Notes: generated by a model not told the origin, from the letters alone. A stretch of 44,396 bases of DNA from Clostridia bacterium (GCA_900763885.1 CAAFLY010000195.1:1-44396); one strand, 5' to 3'; shown: positions 34,363 to 42,650, counted from the first letter of the stretch. A program made the numbers and translations.

Positions 34363-34452
34363 TCAATGGTTAGAGACACAACAAAAACGCCCGTACAACA
34401 CCGCCCGGGGATTCTGCATTCGCATCGTAATTGCCTGACAGTTCGTTCTCAT
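34363..34452 (-). CDS. Leader peptide upstream of metNIQ (29 residues)
   Basis: The frame MRTNCQAITMRMQNPRAV-LYGRFCCVSNH begins 46 bases after a perfect promoter and is preceded by GAAGGAGG at a normal distance from the ATG at 34452. It has three Cys (two adjacent), three Met including MRM, and ends 34 bases before the terminator stem. This is the layout of a ribosome-stalling leader peptide. The Cys-Cys pair and Met codons would sense charged tRNA-Cys or tRNA-Met for a sulfur amino acid importer. Seen: frame, ribosome binding site, promoter and terminator. Inferred: regulation. It is too short for ordinary gene finding. The alternative, a chance small frame in a leader, is less likely given the strong ribosome binding site. 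Confidence 0.65.
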   Translation of the reverse strand: MRTNCQAITMRMQNPRAVLYGRFCCVSNH

Positions 34453-34504
34453 AACCGTTGTGCCTCCTTCCTTTGTTTTTTGCGCTTTCCTTTTTCTTGT
34501 CATG

Positions 34505-34533
34505 ATTATAGCATATGTATACGGGATTGTCAA
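34505..34533 (-). promoter_or_regulatory. Sigma-A promoter of the metNIQ leader
   Basis: TTGACA (34533-34528), 17-base spacer, TATAAT (34510-34505) on the minus strand. Start near 34498, some 300 bases before metN. Confidence 0.9.
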
Positions 34534-34823
34534 GGGGAGATCGCAAATTTGCCGCGCCTGTATATATGGAAATTACACCAATTCAGCGCACTGTTTTTTG
34601 TAACAGTTGCACAACACCCCCGGTGCGTTTGCCAAAACAAACACGTTCCACCTGAGAATTCTGCCACGCCCGGCTCCATCGCAGCTCTGTATAGCTATGC
34701 AAAAATGTGCATTTTTCTCTCGCAATGCATGTAAGCCAAACACCGGAGAATTTGTCCGTTTCGCAGAGAAAAATCTCGAGAGCGGGATGGCTCGCTCCCT
34801 TGTCCATCTCTACTCTTTTCACA
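34534..34823. other. Intergenic stretch with no gene recognised
   Basis: AT-richer stretch between the metNIQ promoter and the terminator of the next minus-strand gene. It contains an inverted repeat ACTGTT/AACAGT near 34591-34608. Short open frames on both strands lack ribosome binding sites. I see nothing I can name. Confidence 0.5.
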
Positions 34824-34850
34824 GAAAAAAGACCTGCGCAGCGCAGATCT
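34824..34850 (-). terminator. Terminator of the small unknown gene
   Basis: AGATCTGCGC and GCGCAGGTCT on the minus strand (one mismatch), followed by six T. Confidence 0.75.
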
Positions 34851-34863
34851 CTTTTCCGCTATT

Positions 34864-35184
34864 TCATTCCGCGTAGCGCACAAATTCGAGCGTATGGTAT
34901 TCGAGGACCACGCGTCTGTCCGGTGTTACACCCTCGCGGAACCGATGATACCGCACCTCAAAATACCGCTCCTTTTCCGTGCCGCCCTCGTAGATCGTGA
35001 AAATGTGGTTGGCACTTTTGCCCTTCACGATCCGTCTCTCCGCGAGCAGGTGGGTCAGGCTCAGATCCCGGAAGTTCATGGTGGGAAACGCATTCTTGAC
35101 GCAGACGTAGAAAAACGTATCCGCGTCCGATATTGACCCATCCGTAAAGGCCCTCTCCCGGATCTCATCATAGTTTTCCGTCAT
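34864..35184 (-). CDS. Small protein of unknown function, co-transcribed with a binding lipoprotein
   Basis: A 106-residue soluble protein without signal peptide or membrane segment. I do not recognise the family. Its beta-rich C-terminal half (NHIFTIYEGGTEKERYFEV, then RVVLEYHTLEFVRY) follows a helical start (NYDEIRERAFTDGSISDADTFF). The ATG at 35184 is fixed by GGAGGT; the longer frame to 35217 has none. It begins 29 bases after the binding-lipoprotein stop and shares its transcript, ending in a good terminator, which supports it as a real gene. Confidence 0.7.
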   Translation of the reverse strand: MTENYDEIRERAFTDGSISDADTFFYVCVKNAFPTMNFRDLSLTHLLAERRIVKGKSANHIFTIYEGGTEKERYFEVRYHRFREGVTPDRRVVLEYHTLEFVRYAE

Positions 35185-35213
35185 TTGCGCACACCTCCGT
35201 TCTGCTTGACGCG

Positions 35214-36725
35214 TCAATTGTCCAGCTTGGCGTAGTCGTTGACGATTTTCTCAATGTTCTTGGCAAGGCTGTCGCTCTGCTTCTGGTAGAACGACGCGAT
35301 GTCGGTGTTGTTTTTCGACGCCATCGTGTAAATATTCGTCTTTGCGCTGCCGATGCCGAATACCACGGAGCAGTCGTACACCTGCGTGTCAAAGATGATG
35401 TCCACCATTTTGGCGGATTCCACGTCGCGGGAATATTTCGTCTTCAGCATGGTCTCGTAATACGCGTCGCGCACCATCTTTGTGGACATGGAATTGAGTG
35501 CTTCCAGAATGATGGAGGTGCGGTTCTGGTCGGACACCGTGGACGGTACGGAAATGCCGAAGAAGTTGCCGTTGTTGTAGTTGTAATACTCCGACTGCGC
35601 TTCATCGTACTTGGCGCACGGCAGGATCCCGAAATTCGCCTCCATATCGCGCAGCGCCTTGGACCAGCTGATGCACTCGACCCAGAACAGCGACTGGTTG
35701 CCCGGGAACATGACCTCCTGCACGCGGTGGTTGTTGGACAGTCCCTTGGTGTTGTTCTTCATTTCCGCGTCGTATAGGAAAGTATCGCCGTTTGCGTGGC
35801 AGACGTTCACGACCTTTTCAAACGCGGAGATGAACTGCTCGGAGTTGAAGGTCGGCATGGGGATGTCGTCCGCATCCTTCTGCATGATGGTGCTGCCGCT
35901 GCCGTAGATGAGGTAGCAGTACAGCACGCCGCGCCACGACAGAAGCCCGTAATCGTCGTTGTCGTCGTAGGTGCCGTCTCCGTTGACGTCCCGACAGACG
36001 GACAGGCCCATTTCGCCAAGCTTATCGATTGTCCATTTCCCATCGCGCACAAGGGCATACGGATCCTCGAGCTGGTGATCCTCGATGAGGTTTTTGTTGA
36101 AGAAGGTACAGATGGTTTCATCGATCGGCGTGGTCAGGAAATCTCCGACGCCCATGAACAGTCTCCCGCAGAGGGACAGCTGCTCCGCCGCGTTGGAATC
36201 CCACCAGGGCTTGTCGAAATTCTGGTACGGTAGGGAGTAAAGATCGAGAAGAAATCCATTGCGCGAGAGGGAGAGCGTATCGGCGCCCTGCATCAGGGAC
36301 ATATCGAAGCTGCCGTCCGCGGCGACGATGGCGTTCTTGATCTGCGAGCTGGTCTGATAGCTTTCCTCGATTTTGACGTTCAGTCTGTCCTCCACAGAAA
36401 CGTTGCGCTGGAAGATCGCGGACGGCACGGCGTCTCCGGAGTCCTCCTCCATGGTGACAAATACCGTTGTGAACCAGGTGTTCGATTCCGGGTTCGCGTT
36501 GTAGATCATGTAGGTGTAGCCTTCAAAGTCGGACTCCGGCAGCTCATCGGAAATGACCTCCTCGGTCTCCGTTTCGGTCTCGGTTTCCGTGTTTTCCGCA
36601 GGCTCCGTGCCGACGGTCTCATTCGCTTTATCGCCCTTTCCGGCTCCGGACGAGCATCCGGCAAAAGGCAGAAGCAACAGCATGGCAAGGAGCAGGCTAA
36701 GGACGCGGCGTTTGATATGCAGCAT
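35214..36725 (-). CDS. Extracellular solute-binding lipoprotein (family member 3)
   Basis: A 503-residue lipoprotein: signal peptide with lipobox LPFAGCSS, a long Glu/Thr repeat linker (TETETETETEE), then the binding fold. Shared landmarks are NFDKPWWDSNAAEQLSL, the calcium-type loop DVNGDGTYDDND followed by DYGLLSW, NFGILPCAKYDEAQSEYYN and LKTKYSRDVESAKMVDIIFD. The start at 36725 sits after GGAGGT; the upstream GTG would overlap that site. It has a consensus promoter at 36779-36807 and no linked permease or enzyme genes. Confidence 0.87.
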   Translation of the reverse strand: MLHIKRRVLSLLLAMLLLLPFAGCSSGAGKGDKANETVGTEPAENTETETETETEEVISDELPESDFEGYTYMIYNANPESNTWFTTVFVTMEEDSGDAVPSAIFQRNVSVEDRLNVKIEESYQTSSQIKNAIVAADGSFDMSLMQGADTLSLSRNGFLLDLYSLPYQNFDKPWWDSNAAEQLSLCGRLFMGVGDFLTTPIDETICTFFNKNLIEDHQLEDPYALVRDGKWTIDKLGEMGLSVCRDVNGDGTYDDNDDYGLLSWRGVLYCYLIYGSGSTIMQKDADDIPMPTFNSEQFISAFEKVVNVCHANGDTFLYDAEMKNNTKGLSNNHRVQEVMFPGNQSLFWVECISWSKALRDMEANFGILPCAKYDEAQSEYYNYNNGNFFGISVPSTVSDQNRTSIILEALNSMSTKMVRDAYYETMLKTKYSRDVESAKMVDIIFDTQVYDCSVVFGIGSAKTNIYTMASKNNTDIASFYQKQSDSLAKNIEKIVNDYAKLDN

Positions 36726-36778
36726 AGGCACCTCCAGTATGTATGCACTTGTGGCGGGATTTGATTGTCTTCACAAAG

Positions 36779-36807
36779 ATTATACCGCAGATACGCAAGA
36801 ATGTCAA
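36779..36807 (-). promoter_or_regulatory. Sigma-A promoter of binding lipoprotein 3
   Basis: TTGACA (36807-36802), 17-base spacer, TATAAT (36784-36779) on the minus strand. Confidence 0.85.
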
Positions 36808-36862
36808 CCGCTTTGGTGAAATAAAACGAATTTTCAGCAATAATTACACGTGTAACTATCGT

Positions 36863-38344
36863 TTATTCCCGAATCGCGTCGATCAGCTTGGCAAGGCTGT
36901 CCTCGTATTTCATCTCATTTTTGGCGTAATGGGAGACGAAATCCGTGGATCTTTTGATACCGATCAGGTCGCGCAGGGAGATGATCATGTTGCCCATGGC
37001 GTAATTATAAATGTAGGCAAAATCCGTCGTCATGCTGTCGTGCAGAATGTCCATGATCTGGGACGCTTTGTCCGATCCGTCGCGGCGGTACTTCGCTTTG
37101 AGGATCACGTTGTAATAGGTCGGTATGACATCGTTGTAATACTGGCAGGACATCTCCTCCAGCACCGCCGTGGTCGCGGTAAACTGCGTACTTTGTATTG
37201 GCACACAGAATATCATGGCGTCGTCATGGACGAGAGAACTGTAGTTTCCAATAGACGCGTCCAATTTCGGAACAGGAATGATGGTGTAATTGGTGCCAAT
37301 ATCACGGATGCTGTCCAATCCAGAAAACTTGTTGACAACAAACAGCAGACGGTTTTCACCCAACATGGTATCAACAGGAATCTGTTCCTTGTAATAGCCA
37401 CCGGGATTCTTCCATAACAAAACGCAAACCTTTTCCACGGAAGCGATCGTTTTTTCGTTGTTGAACGCAAGATACGGAACGCCGCTGTCGTCTCTGGCGC
37501 AGGCGCGGATCCCGGAATCAACCATCAGGTGATCTACATCGCTGCGCGTCCATGTTGCGTAGCCAAAGGTATCTCCGGCATCCTTTTTGCCGTCACCGTT
37601 ATTATCGATGTCCACGCCCTCCCCCATTGTGACAAAATCGTCCCACAACCAGTTTCCGGACAGAACATTGTCATACAGTGCGTCGATGTCGCCTCCGATG
37701 CTATGCAGCAGATCCATATTGCATACAAGCATGGATGCACGGCGCATTACATTGATTGAAGCATCTCCCGCCAGGAAATATGTATGACTGTTGTCCACCT
37801 CAGTCTCATCGATGTAGCGCGTATACCACCACGGCTTGGACAGATCGATGTAGTTATCCACACTAGAACCACCGCTGTCAGGGTTCAGATTCGCAAACAT
37901 ATGCTTGGATACCAACGGTGCAACCTTCCATTGTGTGCCAATCACAAGGCTATAGGCATCTTCTCCAGCAGCATAGGTTGTTTCAAGCTTTCCCGTCTCA
38001 ATCCCACCGTTGTCGATAAACGCAAGGTTGCATTGCAGCCGCTCCATAACCGCCTGATGCGCCAAAAAAATCGCGTCGTTCATCGTGTCACCAGTCGATT
38101 CAGAAAGATCAACAGAGAGATTTGTAGGTTCCTTAAACTCAAGAATCGGCACATCCCTGCCATCGAGTACAAACGTTTCCGGAACACCACTTTCCTGAAC
38201 CGTATTCTCTGTTACCGTTTCTACCGTGTCAGTCACAGCTTTTGGAGAGAGATCAGGAACGGTTTCCACAGATGACTTGCCAGCACAAGACGCCGCCGAC
38301 AGCAGGATTGCCAGGATGCAAAGGATCGAGGTTGTTCGCTTCAT
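36863..38344 (-). CDS. Extracellular solute-binding lipoprotein (family member 4)
   Basis: A 493-residue lipoprotein with lipobox LSAASCAGK (Cys near 20). It shares the family pattern: YIDLSKPWWYTRYIDE, the loop DNNGDGKKDAGD followed by TFGYATW, NNEKTIASVEKVCVLL and a late KAKYRRDGSDKASQIMDIL. Large parts (37200-38300) are visibly lower in GC than the neighbouring genes; one 60-base row near 38100 has about 43 percent. This hints at separate acquisition. AAAGGAGAA precedes the ATG. It has its own promoter and stands beside member 3 without a permease. Confidence 0.87.
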   Translation of the reverse strand: MKRTTSILCILAILLSAASCAGKSSVETVPDLSPKAVTDTVETVTENTVQESGVPETFVLDGRDVPILEFKEPTNLSVDLSESTGDTMNDAIFLAHQAVMERLQCNLAFIDNGGIETGKLETTYAAGEDAYSLVIGTQWKVAPLVSKHMFANLNPDSGGSSVDNYIDLSKPWWYTRYIDETEVDNSHTYFLAGDASINVMRRASMLVCNMDLLHSIGGDIDALYDNVLSGNWLWDDFVTMGEGVDIDNNGDGKKDAGDTFGYATWTRSDVDHLMVDSGIRACARDDSGVPYLAFNNEKTIASVEKVCVLLWKNPGGYYKEQIPVDTMLGENRLLFVVNKFSGLDSIRDIGTNYTIIPVPKLDASIGNYSSLVHDDAMIFCVPIQSTQFTATTAVLEEMSCQYYNDVIPTYYNVILKAKYRRDGSDKASQIMDILHDSMTTDFAYIYNYAMGNMIISLRDLIGIKRSTDFVSHYAKNEMKYEDSLAKLIDAIRE

Positions 38345-38420
38345 GTGATTTTCTCCTTTTCTACAGCTATATTTGTGATTTTATCCGACGCATATGGATA
38401 AGGGATAGGGTACCATATTC

Positions 38421-38450
38421 AGTATATCATGAAATTCCATATCATATCAA
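38421..38450 (-). promoter_or_regulatory. Promoter of binding lipoprotein 4
   Basis: TTGATA (38450-38445), 18-base spacer, TATACT (38426-38421) on the minus strand. The spacer region is rich in ATATCAT-type repeats. Confidence 0.6.
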
Positions 38451-38459
38451 GTGTGTTCG

Positions 38460-38719
38460 TGAAATTCACCAATTCATAACCACAATATCGTCACTTCCAC
38501 GGATGTGTGCAATAATGGACAGCTTATGGCAGGAGAGCATTCGTCAAGCATTGCGGCAGGGTTCCGGGAATCCCGGTCGCTGTATCCGGAGAATACGCCC
38601 TGCGCCTGTCGCGCCGCCAGTACGTTTGACAGAGGCGATCGAATTTGCGTTTGGCTGTCGAAGCATGGCGTTCCGGTTCTCATGCACGACGGCGGCACGG
38701 CGTGAATCACCGAAAATAA
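38460..38719. other. Non-coding stretch, possible degraded mobile sequence
   Basis: Two overlapping open frames (about 66 and 78 codons) run on opposite strands without a ribosome binding site. The stretch is bounded by the palindromic element at 38720-38807. It may be a dispersed repeat or a remnant, but I cannot show this from the window. Confidence 0.35.
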
Positions 38720-38807
38720 GGAAGCCTCTGATTTAAGGTTATTTTTGCAATAAAAGCCCTTATATTTAAGCCTTTTATCGCAAAAATTCGAATTATTCAG
38801 AGGTTCC
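38720..38807. mobile_element. MITE-like imperfect palindrome
   Basis: GGAAGCCTCTGA at the left end is mirrored by TCAGAGGTTCC at the right end, and ATTTTTGC-ATAAAAG inner parts also pair, giving arms of about 38 bases around a short AT-rich loop. TAA flanks both ends (38717-38719 and 38808-38810), as a 3-base target duplication would. The element is AT-rich and has no gene. These are the features of a miniature inverted-repeat element mobilised by an IS transposase. Confidence 0.5.
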
Positions 38808-38936
38808 TAAGGCGCCAATCAGGGAAATCGACCTCCCCACCCAAAAGAAAGCGGCAGATCGCGTTGAGAAACTGGATGATGGTATGTCGGTGTGTGCTGT
38901 GCCGCAAAAAAATTTCAACTTTTTTTGAAAAACCTA

Positions 38937-38965
38937 TTGCAATTCCGGCGCGGATGTGTTATAAT
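38937..38965 (+). promoter_or_regulatory. Promoter of tRNA-Glu
   Basis: TTGCAA (38937-38942), 17-base spacer, TATAAT (38960-38965). Start near 38972, about 11 bases before the tRNA. Confidence 0.75.
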
Positions 38966-38982
38966 AATGGAGCGTTGAGCAA

Positions 38983-39054
38983 GGCCCGTTGGTCAAGCGG
39001 CTAAGACGACGCCCTCTCACGGCGTAAACGGGAGTTCGATTCTCCCACGGGTCA
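38983..39054 (+). tRNA. tRNA-Glu (anticodon CTC)
   Basis: The 7-bp acceptor pairs GGCCCGT with ACGGGTC (one G-U), discriminator A. The anticodon arm ACGCC-CTCTCAC-GGCGT reads CTC for GAG codons, and the T arm is GGGAG-TTCGATT-CTCCC. CCA is not encoded. The TTGGTCAAGCGG D-arm is typical of bacterial tRNA-Glu. Confidence 0.93.
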
Positions 39055-39055
39055 T

Positions 39056-39099
39056 AACAACCGGAATTTGTGTAAAAGCAGATCCGGTTGTTTGTTTTT
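39056..39099 (+). terminator. Terminator of tRNA-Glu
   Basis: AACAACCGGA pairs perfectly with TCCGGTTGTT, followed by a T-rich run. Confidence 0.9.
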
Positions 39100-39398
39100 T
39101 TGCACCAAAATCACGCCTTCACAGAGTAGAGGAGGATAATCCCACGTCCAAACACGACGTGCTTTGAAAATCCGCGGCCCCATGCGGCAAGTCCTCGTTT
39201 CTTTTGACCTTTGCGAAAATTGCGTCCATTGCGGGTGTGCCGATCGACCACTCGTTTCTGACATACAAAATAGAGCTTCTCCCCTATGGATATAAGGTCA
39301 CAAAAATCCCGATGAAGGCACAGACGGTACGGTTTTCTCAAGTACAACGAACGCGCCGGATGTGTGACGCAGACACCGGAACAACCGGATATAGGCAC
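39100..39398. other. Stretch without a recognisable gene
   Basis: Between the tRNA terminator and the hairpin after the serine hydrolase. Overlapping short open frames lack ribosome binding sites and family resemblance. I see nothing else in it. Confidence 0.45.
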
Positions 39399-39446
39399 AA
39401 AGGCTGCCGCCCAGTGGTTTTTTCACCGCTGTGCGACAGCCTTTTT
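39399..39446. terminator. Hairpin at the end of the serine hydrolase gene
   Basis: AAGGCTGCCGC pairs with GCGACAGCCTT, with an inner CCAGTGG/CACCGCTG stem. The T run is good on plus (TTTTT) and short on minus, so termination of the minus-strand gene may be partial. Confidence 0.55.
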
Positions 39447-39447
39447 A

Positions 39448-40593
39448 TCATTTCATATAGCCGAGTCCCTCGTACACGAGATCGCGGATTCTCGGGTGGT
39501 ATACCGTGTACGCGCCGTCCCAGCCGAGTACCTGCGTGCCAAAATAGATCGCGGTGCCGGTGGTCGTCTCCATCGAGCAGTACGCACACGCCGCACCATC
39601 CCAGCCAAATTCCCCAGCCGGAGCCGCCGTATCTGCCGCTTTCGGATCGATAAGGGTGCGCACACCGAGCGCATAACTGTATCCCGTTCTGCCAAGCAAC
39701 GCGAAATCCGCCCTGCGACCGGGTACGGTCATCTGATCCGTGTGCATCAGCGCGACCGTTTCCGGGGACAAGAGTCTGTAGCCGTTGTCCGCGGTCCCGC
39801 CGTTTGCCAGACACGCCGCGAAAGACAGATAATCGTTTACGGTAGAATAAAGTCCCGCGCCGCCGCTTTCGTATCGATCGGACACGTCCATCACCTGATT
39901 CGTTTTGGGTACCGCACGCACCCTGCCGCCTTCAAACCGATACTGCTCCGTAAGCCGCGCCTTCTGCTCCGCTGTCGGATGAAATGTGGTGTCCTTCATA
40001 CCGAGCGGATCGAAAATCACTTTTTGAAGATACGCGCCGAAGGTCATCCCAGACGCGACCTCGATCACGGCGCCGACCACATCATGACACAGGCTGTAGC
40101 GGAAGCGGGTTCCCGGATCAAATTGGAGAGGACTTTCCGCATAGCTGTTCACCGCATCGAGCGTGGAGATTTCCCTGCCGTATTTTTCGCGCAGCTTCTC
40201 CATTGCCGGGGTGTCCCATGTGTAATCCAGTCCGCCCGCCATCGCCATCGCGTCGCAGATACGCATCTTCGTTCTCGCCGGACGGATCGTGCCGTCCGCT
40301 TCCCGCACGGTCAGGTTTTCGTATGCCGGGAGATACTTTGCCACCTCGTCCGTGAGCGCGATTTTCCCCTCCTCCATCAAGTGGAGCGCGCCCGCCATCG
40401 TCATGACCTTGGTCGCGGAATACAAAATGTACATATCGTTCTCCGACACAGGCTTTGTACGCGCGGCGTCGGAAAAACCTGTCCTGTGCCAATACACGAC
40501 GCGGTGGTCGTGGCACACGGCGCAGTCCGTCGCGGGAATGCCTTCTTTTTCGTAAAGACTGTCCAAAAACTCTGTCAATCTGGTGAAATCCAT
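39448..40593 (-). CDS. Serine hydrolase, beta-lactamase/D-Ala-D-Ala carboxypeptidase (class C) family
   Basis: A 381-residue serine hydrolase of the EstB/class C beta-lactamase fold. The nucleophile motif SxxK is YSATKVMT near residue 62. The Tyr motif is FRYSLCHDVVGAV, and the third motif FGWDGAACAY replaces KTG with a WDG pattern common in esterases of this group. No signal peptide is present, so an intracellular esterase or peptidase is more likely than a beta-lactamase. Two starts are possible, 40602 and 40593; the latter has the ribosome binding site at a better distance. It has its own consensus promoter. Confidence 0.88.
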   Translation of the reverse strand: MDFTRLTEFLDSLYEKEGIPATDCAVCHDHRVVYWHRTGFSDAARTKPVSENDMYILYSATKVMTMAGALHLMEEGKIALTDEVAKYLPAYENLTVREADGTIRPARTKMRICDAMAMAGGLDYTWDTPAMEKLREKYGREISTLDAVNSYAESPLQFDPGTRFRYSLCHDVVGAVIEVASGMTFGAYLQKVIFDPLGMKDTTFHPTAEQKARLTEQYRFEGGRVRAVPKTNQVMDVSDRYESGGAGLYSTVNDYLSFAACLANGGTADNGYRLLSPETVALMHTDQMTVPGRRADFALLGRTGYSYALGVRTLIDPKAADTAAPAGEFGWDGAACAYCSMETTTGTAIYFGTQVLGWDGAYTVYHPRIRDLVYEGLGYMK

Positions 40594-40634
40594 ATGGGTC
40601 ATACCTTTCTCTTTCGCGCGGTTTCGATACCAAA

Positions 40635-40663
40635 ATTGTACACGAATCGCGTGGGATTGTCAA
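40635..40663 (-). promoter_or_regulatory. Sigma-A promoter of the serine hydrolase
   Basis: TTGACA (40663-40658), 17-base spacer, TACAAT (40640-40635) on the minus strand, just after the terminator of the ABC genes. Confidence 0.82.
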
Positions 40664-40673
40664 GGGGAAGTGC

Positions 40674-40701
40674 AAAAAAAGAGAGACCATACGATCTCTC
40701 T
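40674..40701 (-). terminator. Terminator of the second ABC exporter operon
   Basis: AGAGAG and CTCTCT enclose a loop of about 10 bases on the minus strand, followed by seven T. Confidence 0.85.
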
Positions 40702-40709
40702 ATTTTCCA

Positions 40710-42650
40710 TTATTCCAGTTCAAACGCGCCGGTGTACAGGCGATAGTACGTGCCGTGCGCCGCGATCAGATCGTCGTGGCTACCGCGTTCGATGATTCTG
40801 CCGTGGTCGAGCACCATGATCGCATCGGAATTGCGTACCGTGGACAGTCTGTGCGCGATGACGAATACGGTCCGTCCCTCCATCAGCGCGTCCATACCCT
40901 TTTGCACCAGTGCTTCGGTACGCGTATCGATGGAGGAGGTCGCCTCGTCCAGGATCATCACCGGCGGATCGGCAACGGCGGCACGGGCAATCGAGAGCAG
41001 CTGTCTCTGCCCCTGCGACAGATTGGATCCGTTCGCGGAAAGCATCGTATTGTATCCCTCCGGCAGACGGGTGATGAAGTCGTGCGCGTTTGCCAGCTTT
41101 GCCGCCGCGACGCATTCCTCATCTGTCGCGTCCAGCTTACCGTAGCGGATGTTGTCCATGACGGTGCCGGTGAAGAGGTTCACGTCCTGCAGCACCACGC
41201 CGAGAGAGCGACGCAGATCCGGCTTCTTGATCTTGTTGATGTTGATCCCGTCGTAGCGGATCTTACCGTCCTCGATGTCGTAGAAGCGGTTGATGAGGTT
41301 GGTGATCGTCGTTTTTCCGGCGCCCGTCGCACCGACAAAGGCGATTTTCTGTCCCGGCTCTGCCCAGAGGCTGATGTCGTGCAGCACCGTTTTGCCTTCC
41401 TCATACGCGAAATCCACATCATAGAACCGCACGTCGCCGCAGAGCTTGGTATAGGTCACGGTACCGTCGCCGTGCGGATGACGCCATGCCCATTCGCCGG
41501 TCCGCTCCGCACATTCGACAAGCGCGCCGTTTTTGTCCTCCTTCGCGTTGACGAGCGTAACATAGCCGTGATCCTGCTCCGGTTCTTCATCCATCAGTCC
41601 GAATACACGCTCGGCACCTGCCATTGCCATAACGATGGAGGTGAACTGCTGTGCGACCTGACTGATGTTGTTTGTGAACTGACGGCAGATATTGAGGAAC
41701 GATACGACGATGGAGATCTGGAGTCCCGCGCCGAAGGTGCCGGAAACAAGGCCGCCTACCGAGAAATTGGGCAAATTTGCCGTGATCATGGCTCCACCGA
41801 CGATGGCGATGCAGACGTACAGGAGGTTGCCGATATTGCCCATGATCGGGCCCATGATGTTGCCGAATCGGTTGGCACTGACCGCGTCGTGGAAAAGCCG
41901 GTCGTTGCGCTCGTCGAAATCCCGCTGGCTCGCGTCCTCATGACAGAACACCTGCACGACCTTCTGCCCGTTCATCAGCTCCTCCACGTATCCCTCAACC
42001 TTGCCGAGCGATTCCTGCTGCTTCACGAAATACCGTGCGCTCTTTCCGCCGACATCCTTGACCGCAAAGAGCATCAGTGCCACGCCGAGGAACATGAACA
42101 CCATCAGATTCACGCTGTAGTAGAGCATCACGCCGACGAGACAGACGAGGATCACCCCGGACTGGAACAGGCTTGGCAGACTCTGCGAAACAAGCTGGCG
42201 AAGCGTATCGATGTCGTTTGTATAATAGCTCATGATGTCGCCGTGACCGTTTGAGTCAAAGTACTTGATCGGCAGGCTCTGCATCTTATTGAACATACGC
42301 TTACGCATCCTGTCGAGGAAGCCCTGCGTAATGATCGCCATCGTCCGGGAGTGCAGATACGACGCCGTCAGACCGATGAGCATCGCGACCGCCATGAAAA
42401 TGAGGAGGCGCACCACATCCGTCTGCACCGCGCTCCACGAGCCAAGCTGCAAACCGGATTCGATATAATCTGTGATGTTTTTGAGGAACACGGACGGCAG
42501 CACGTTTGTGACCGCATTGATAAGGAGACAGGCGACCACCAGCAACAGCATCCATTTATAATCGTGCCACAGGAGCAATAGGAGCCGCTTCAACAGTCCC
42601 TTATTTTTCGTGGCATTCTTCTTCGGTTTCTGCATCGTTTTACTGCGCAT
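40710..42650 (-). CDS. ABC exporter half-transporter with canonical ATP site (second pair)
   Basis: A 646-residue half-transporter, longer than usual because of a Lys-rich N-terminal tail (MRSKTMQKPKKNATKNKG) and a 30-residue insert before the ATPase that contains ERTGEWAWRHPHGDGTVTY. Six transmembrane helices precede the ATPase: Walker A GATGAGKTTI, signature LSQGQRQLL, Walker B VMILDEATSSID with catalytic Glu, H-loop IAHRLSTV. It is the partner of the overlapping upstream gene. The start at 42650 follows GGGAGGAG and overlaps that gene by 11 bases, so translation is coupled. Confidence 0.94.
   Translation of the reverse strand: MRSKTMQKPKKNATKNKGLLKRLLLLLWHDYKWMLLLVVACLLINAVTNVLPSVFLKNITDYIESGLQLGSWSAVQTDVVRLLIFMAVAMLIGLTASYLHSRTMAIITQGFLDRMRKRMFNKMQSLPIKYFDSNGHGDIMSYYTNDIDTLRQLVSQSLPSLFQSGVILVCLVGVMLYYSVNLMVFMFLGVALMLFAVKDVGGKSARYFVKQQESLGKVEGYVEELMNGQKVVQVFCHEDASQRDFDERNDRLFHDAVSANRFGNIMGPIMGNIGNLLYVCIAIVGGAMITANLPNFSVGGLVSGTFGAGLQISIVVSFLNICRQFTNNISQVAQQFTSIVMAMAGAERVFGLMDEEPEQDHGYVTLVNAKEDKNGALVECAERTGEWAWRHPHGDGTVTYTKLCGDVRFYDVDFAYEEGKTVLHDISLWAEPGQKIAFVGATGAGKTTITNLINRFYDIEDGKIRYDGININKIKKPDLRRSLGVVLQDVNLFTGTVMDNIRYGKLDATDEECVAAAKLANAHDFITRLPEGYNTMLSANGSNLSQGQRQLLSIARAAVADPPVMILDEATSSIDTRTEALVQKGMDALMEGRTVFVIAHRLSTVRNSDAIMVLDHGRIIERGSHDDLIAAHGTYYRLYTGAFELE

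Noticed and set aside
34192..34500. SAM (S-box) riboswitch or T-box before metNIQ
   Set aside because: No conserved S-box core or T-box sequence is visible; the leader instead holds a translated small frame and a terminator.
38474..38710. Overlapping 66- and 78-codon frames as real genes
   Set aside because: No ribosome binding sites, opposite strands, and next to a palindromic element; more likely non-coding or a repeat remnant.
40755..42254. 499-codon plus-strand open frame opposite the ABC exporter
   Set aside because: Antisense shadow of conserved Walker and signature motifs on the minus strand.
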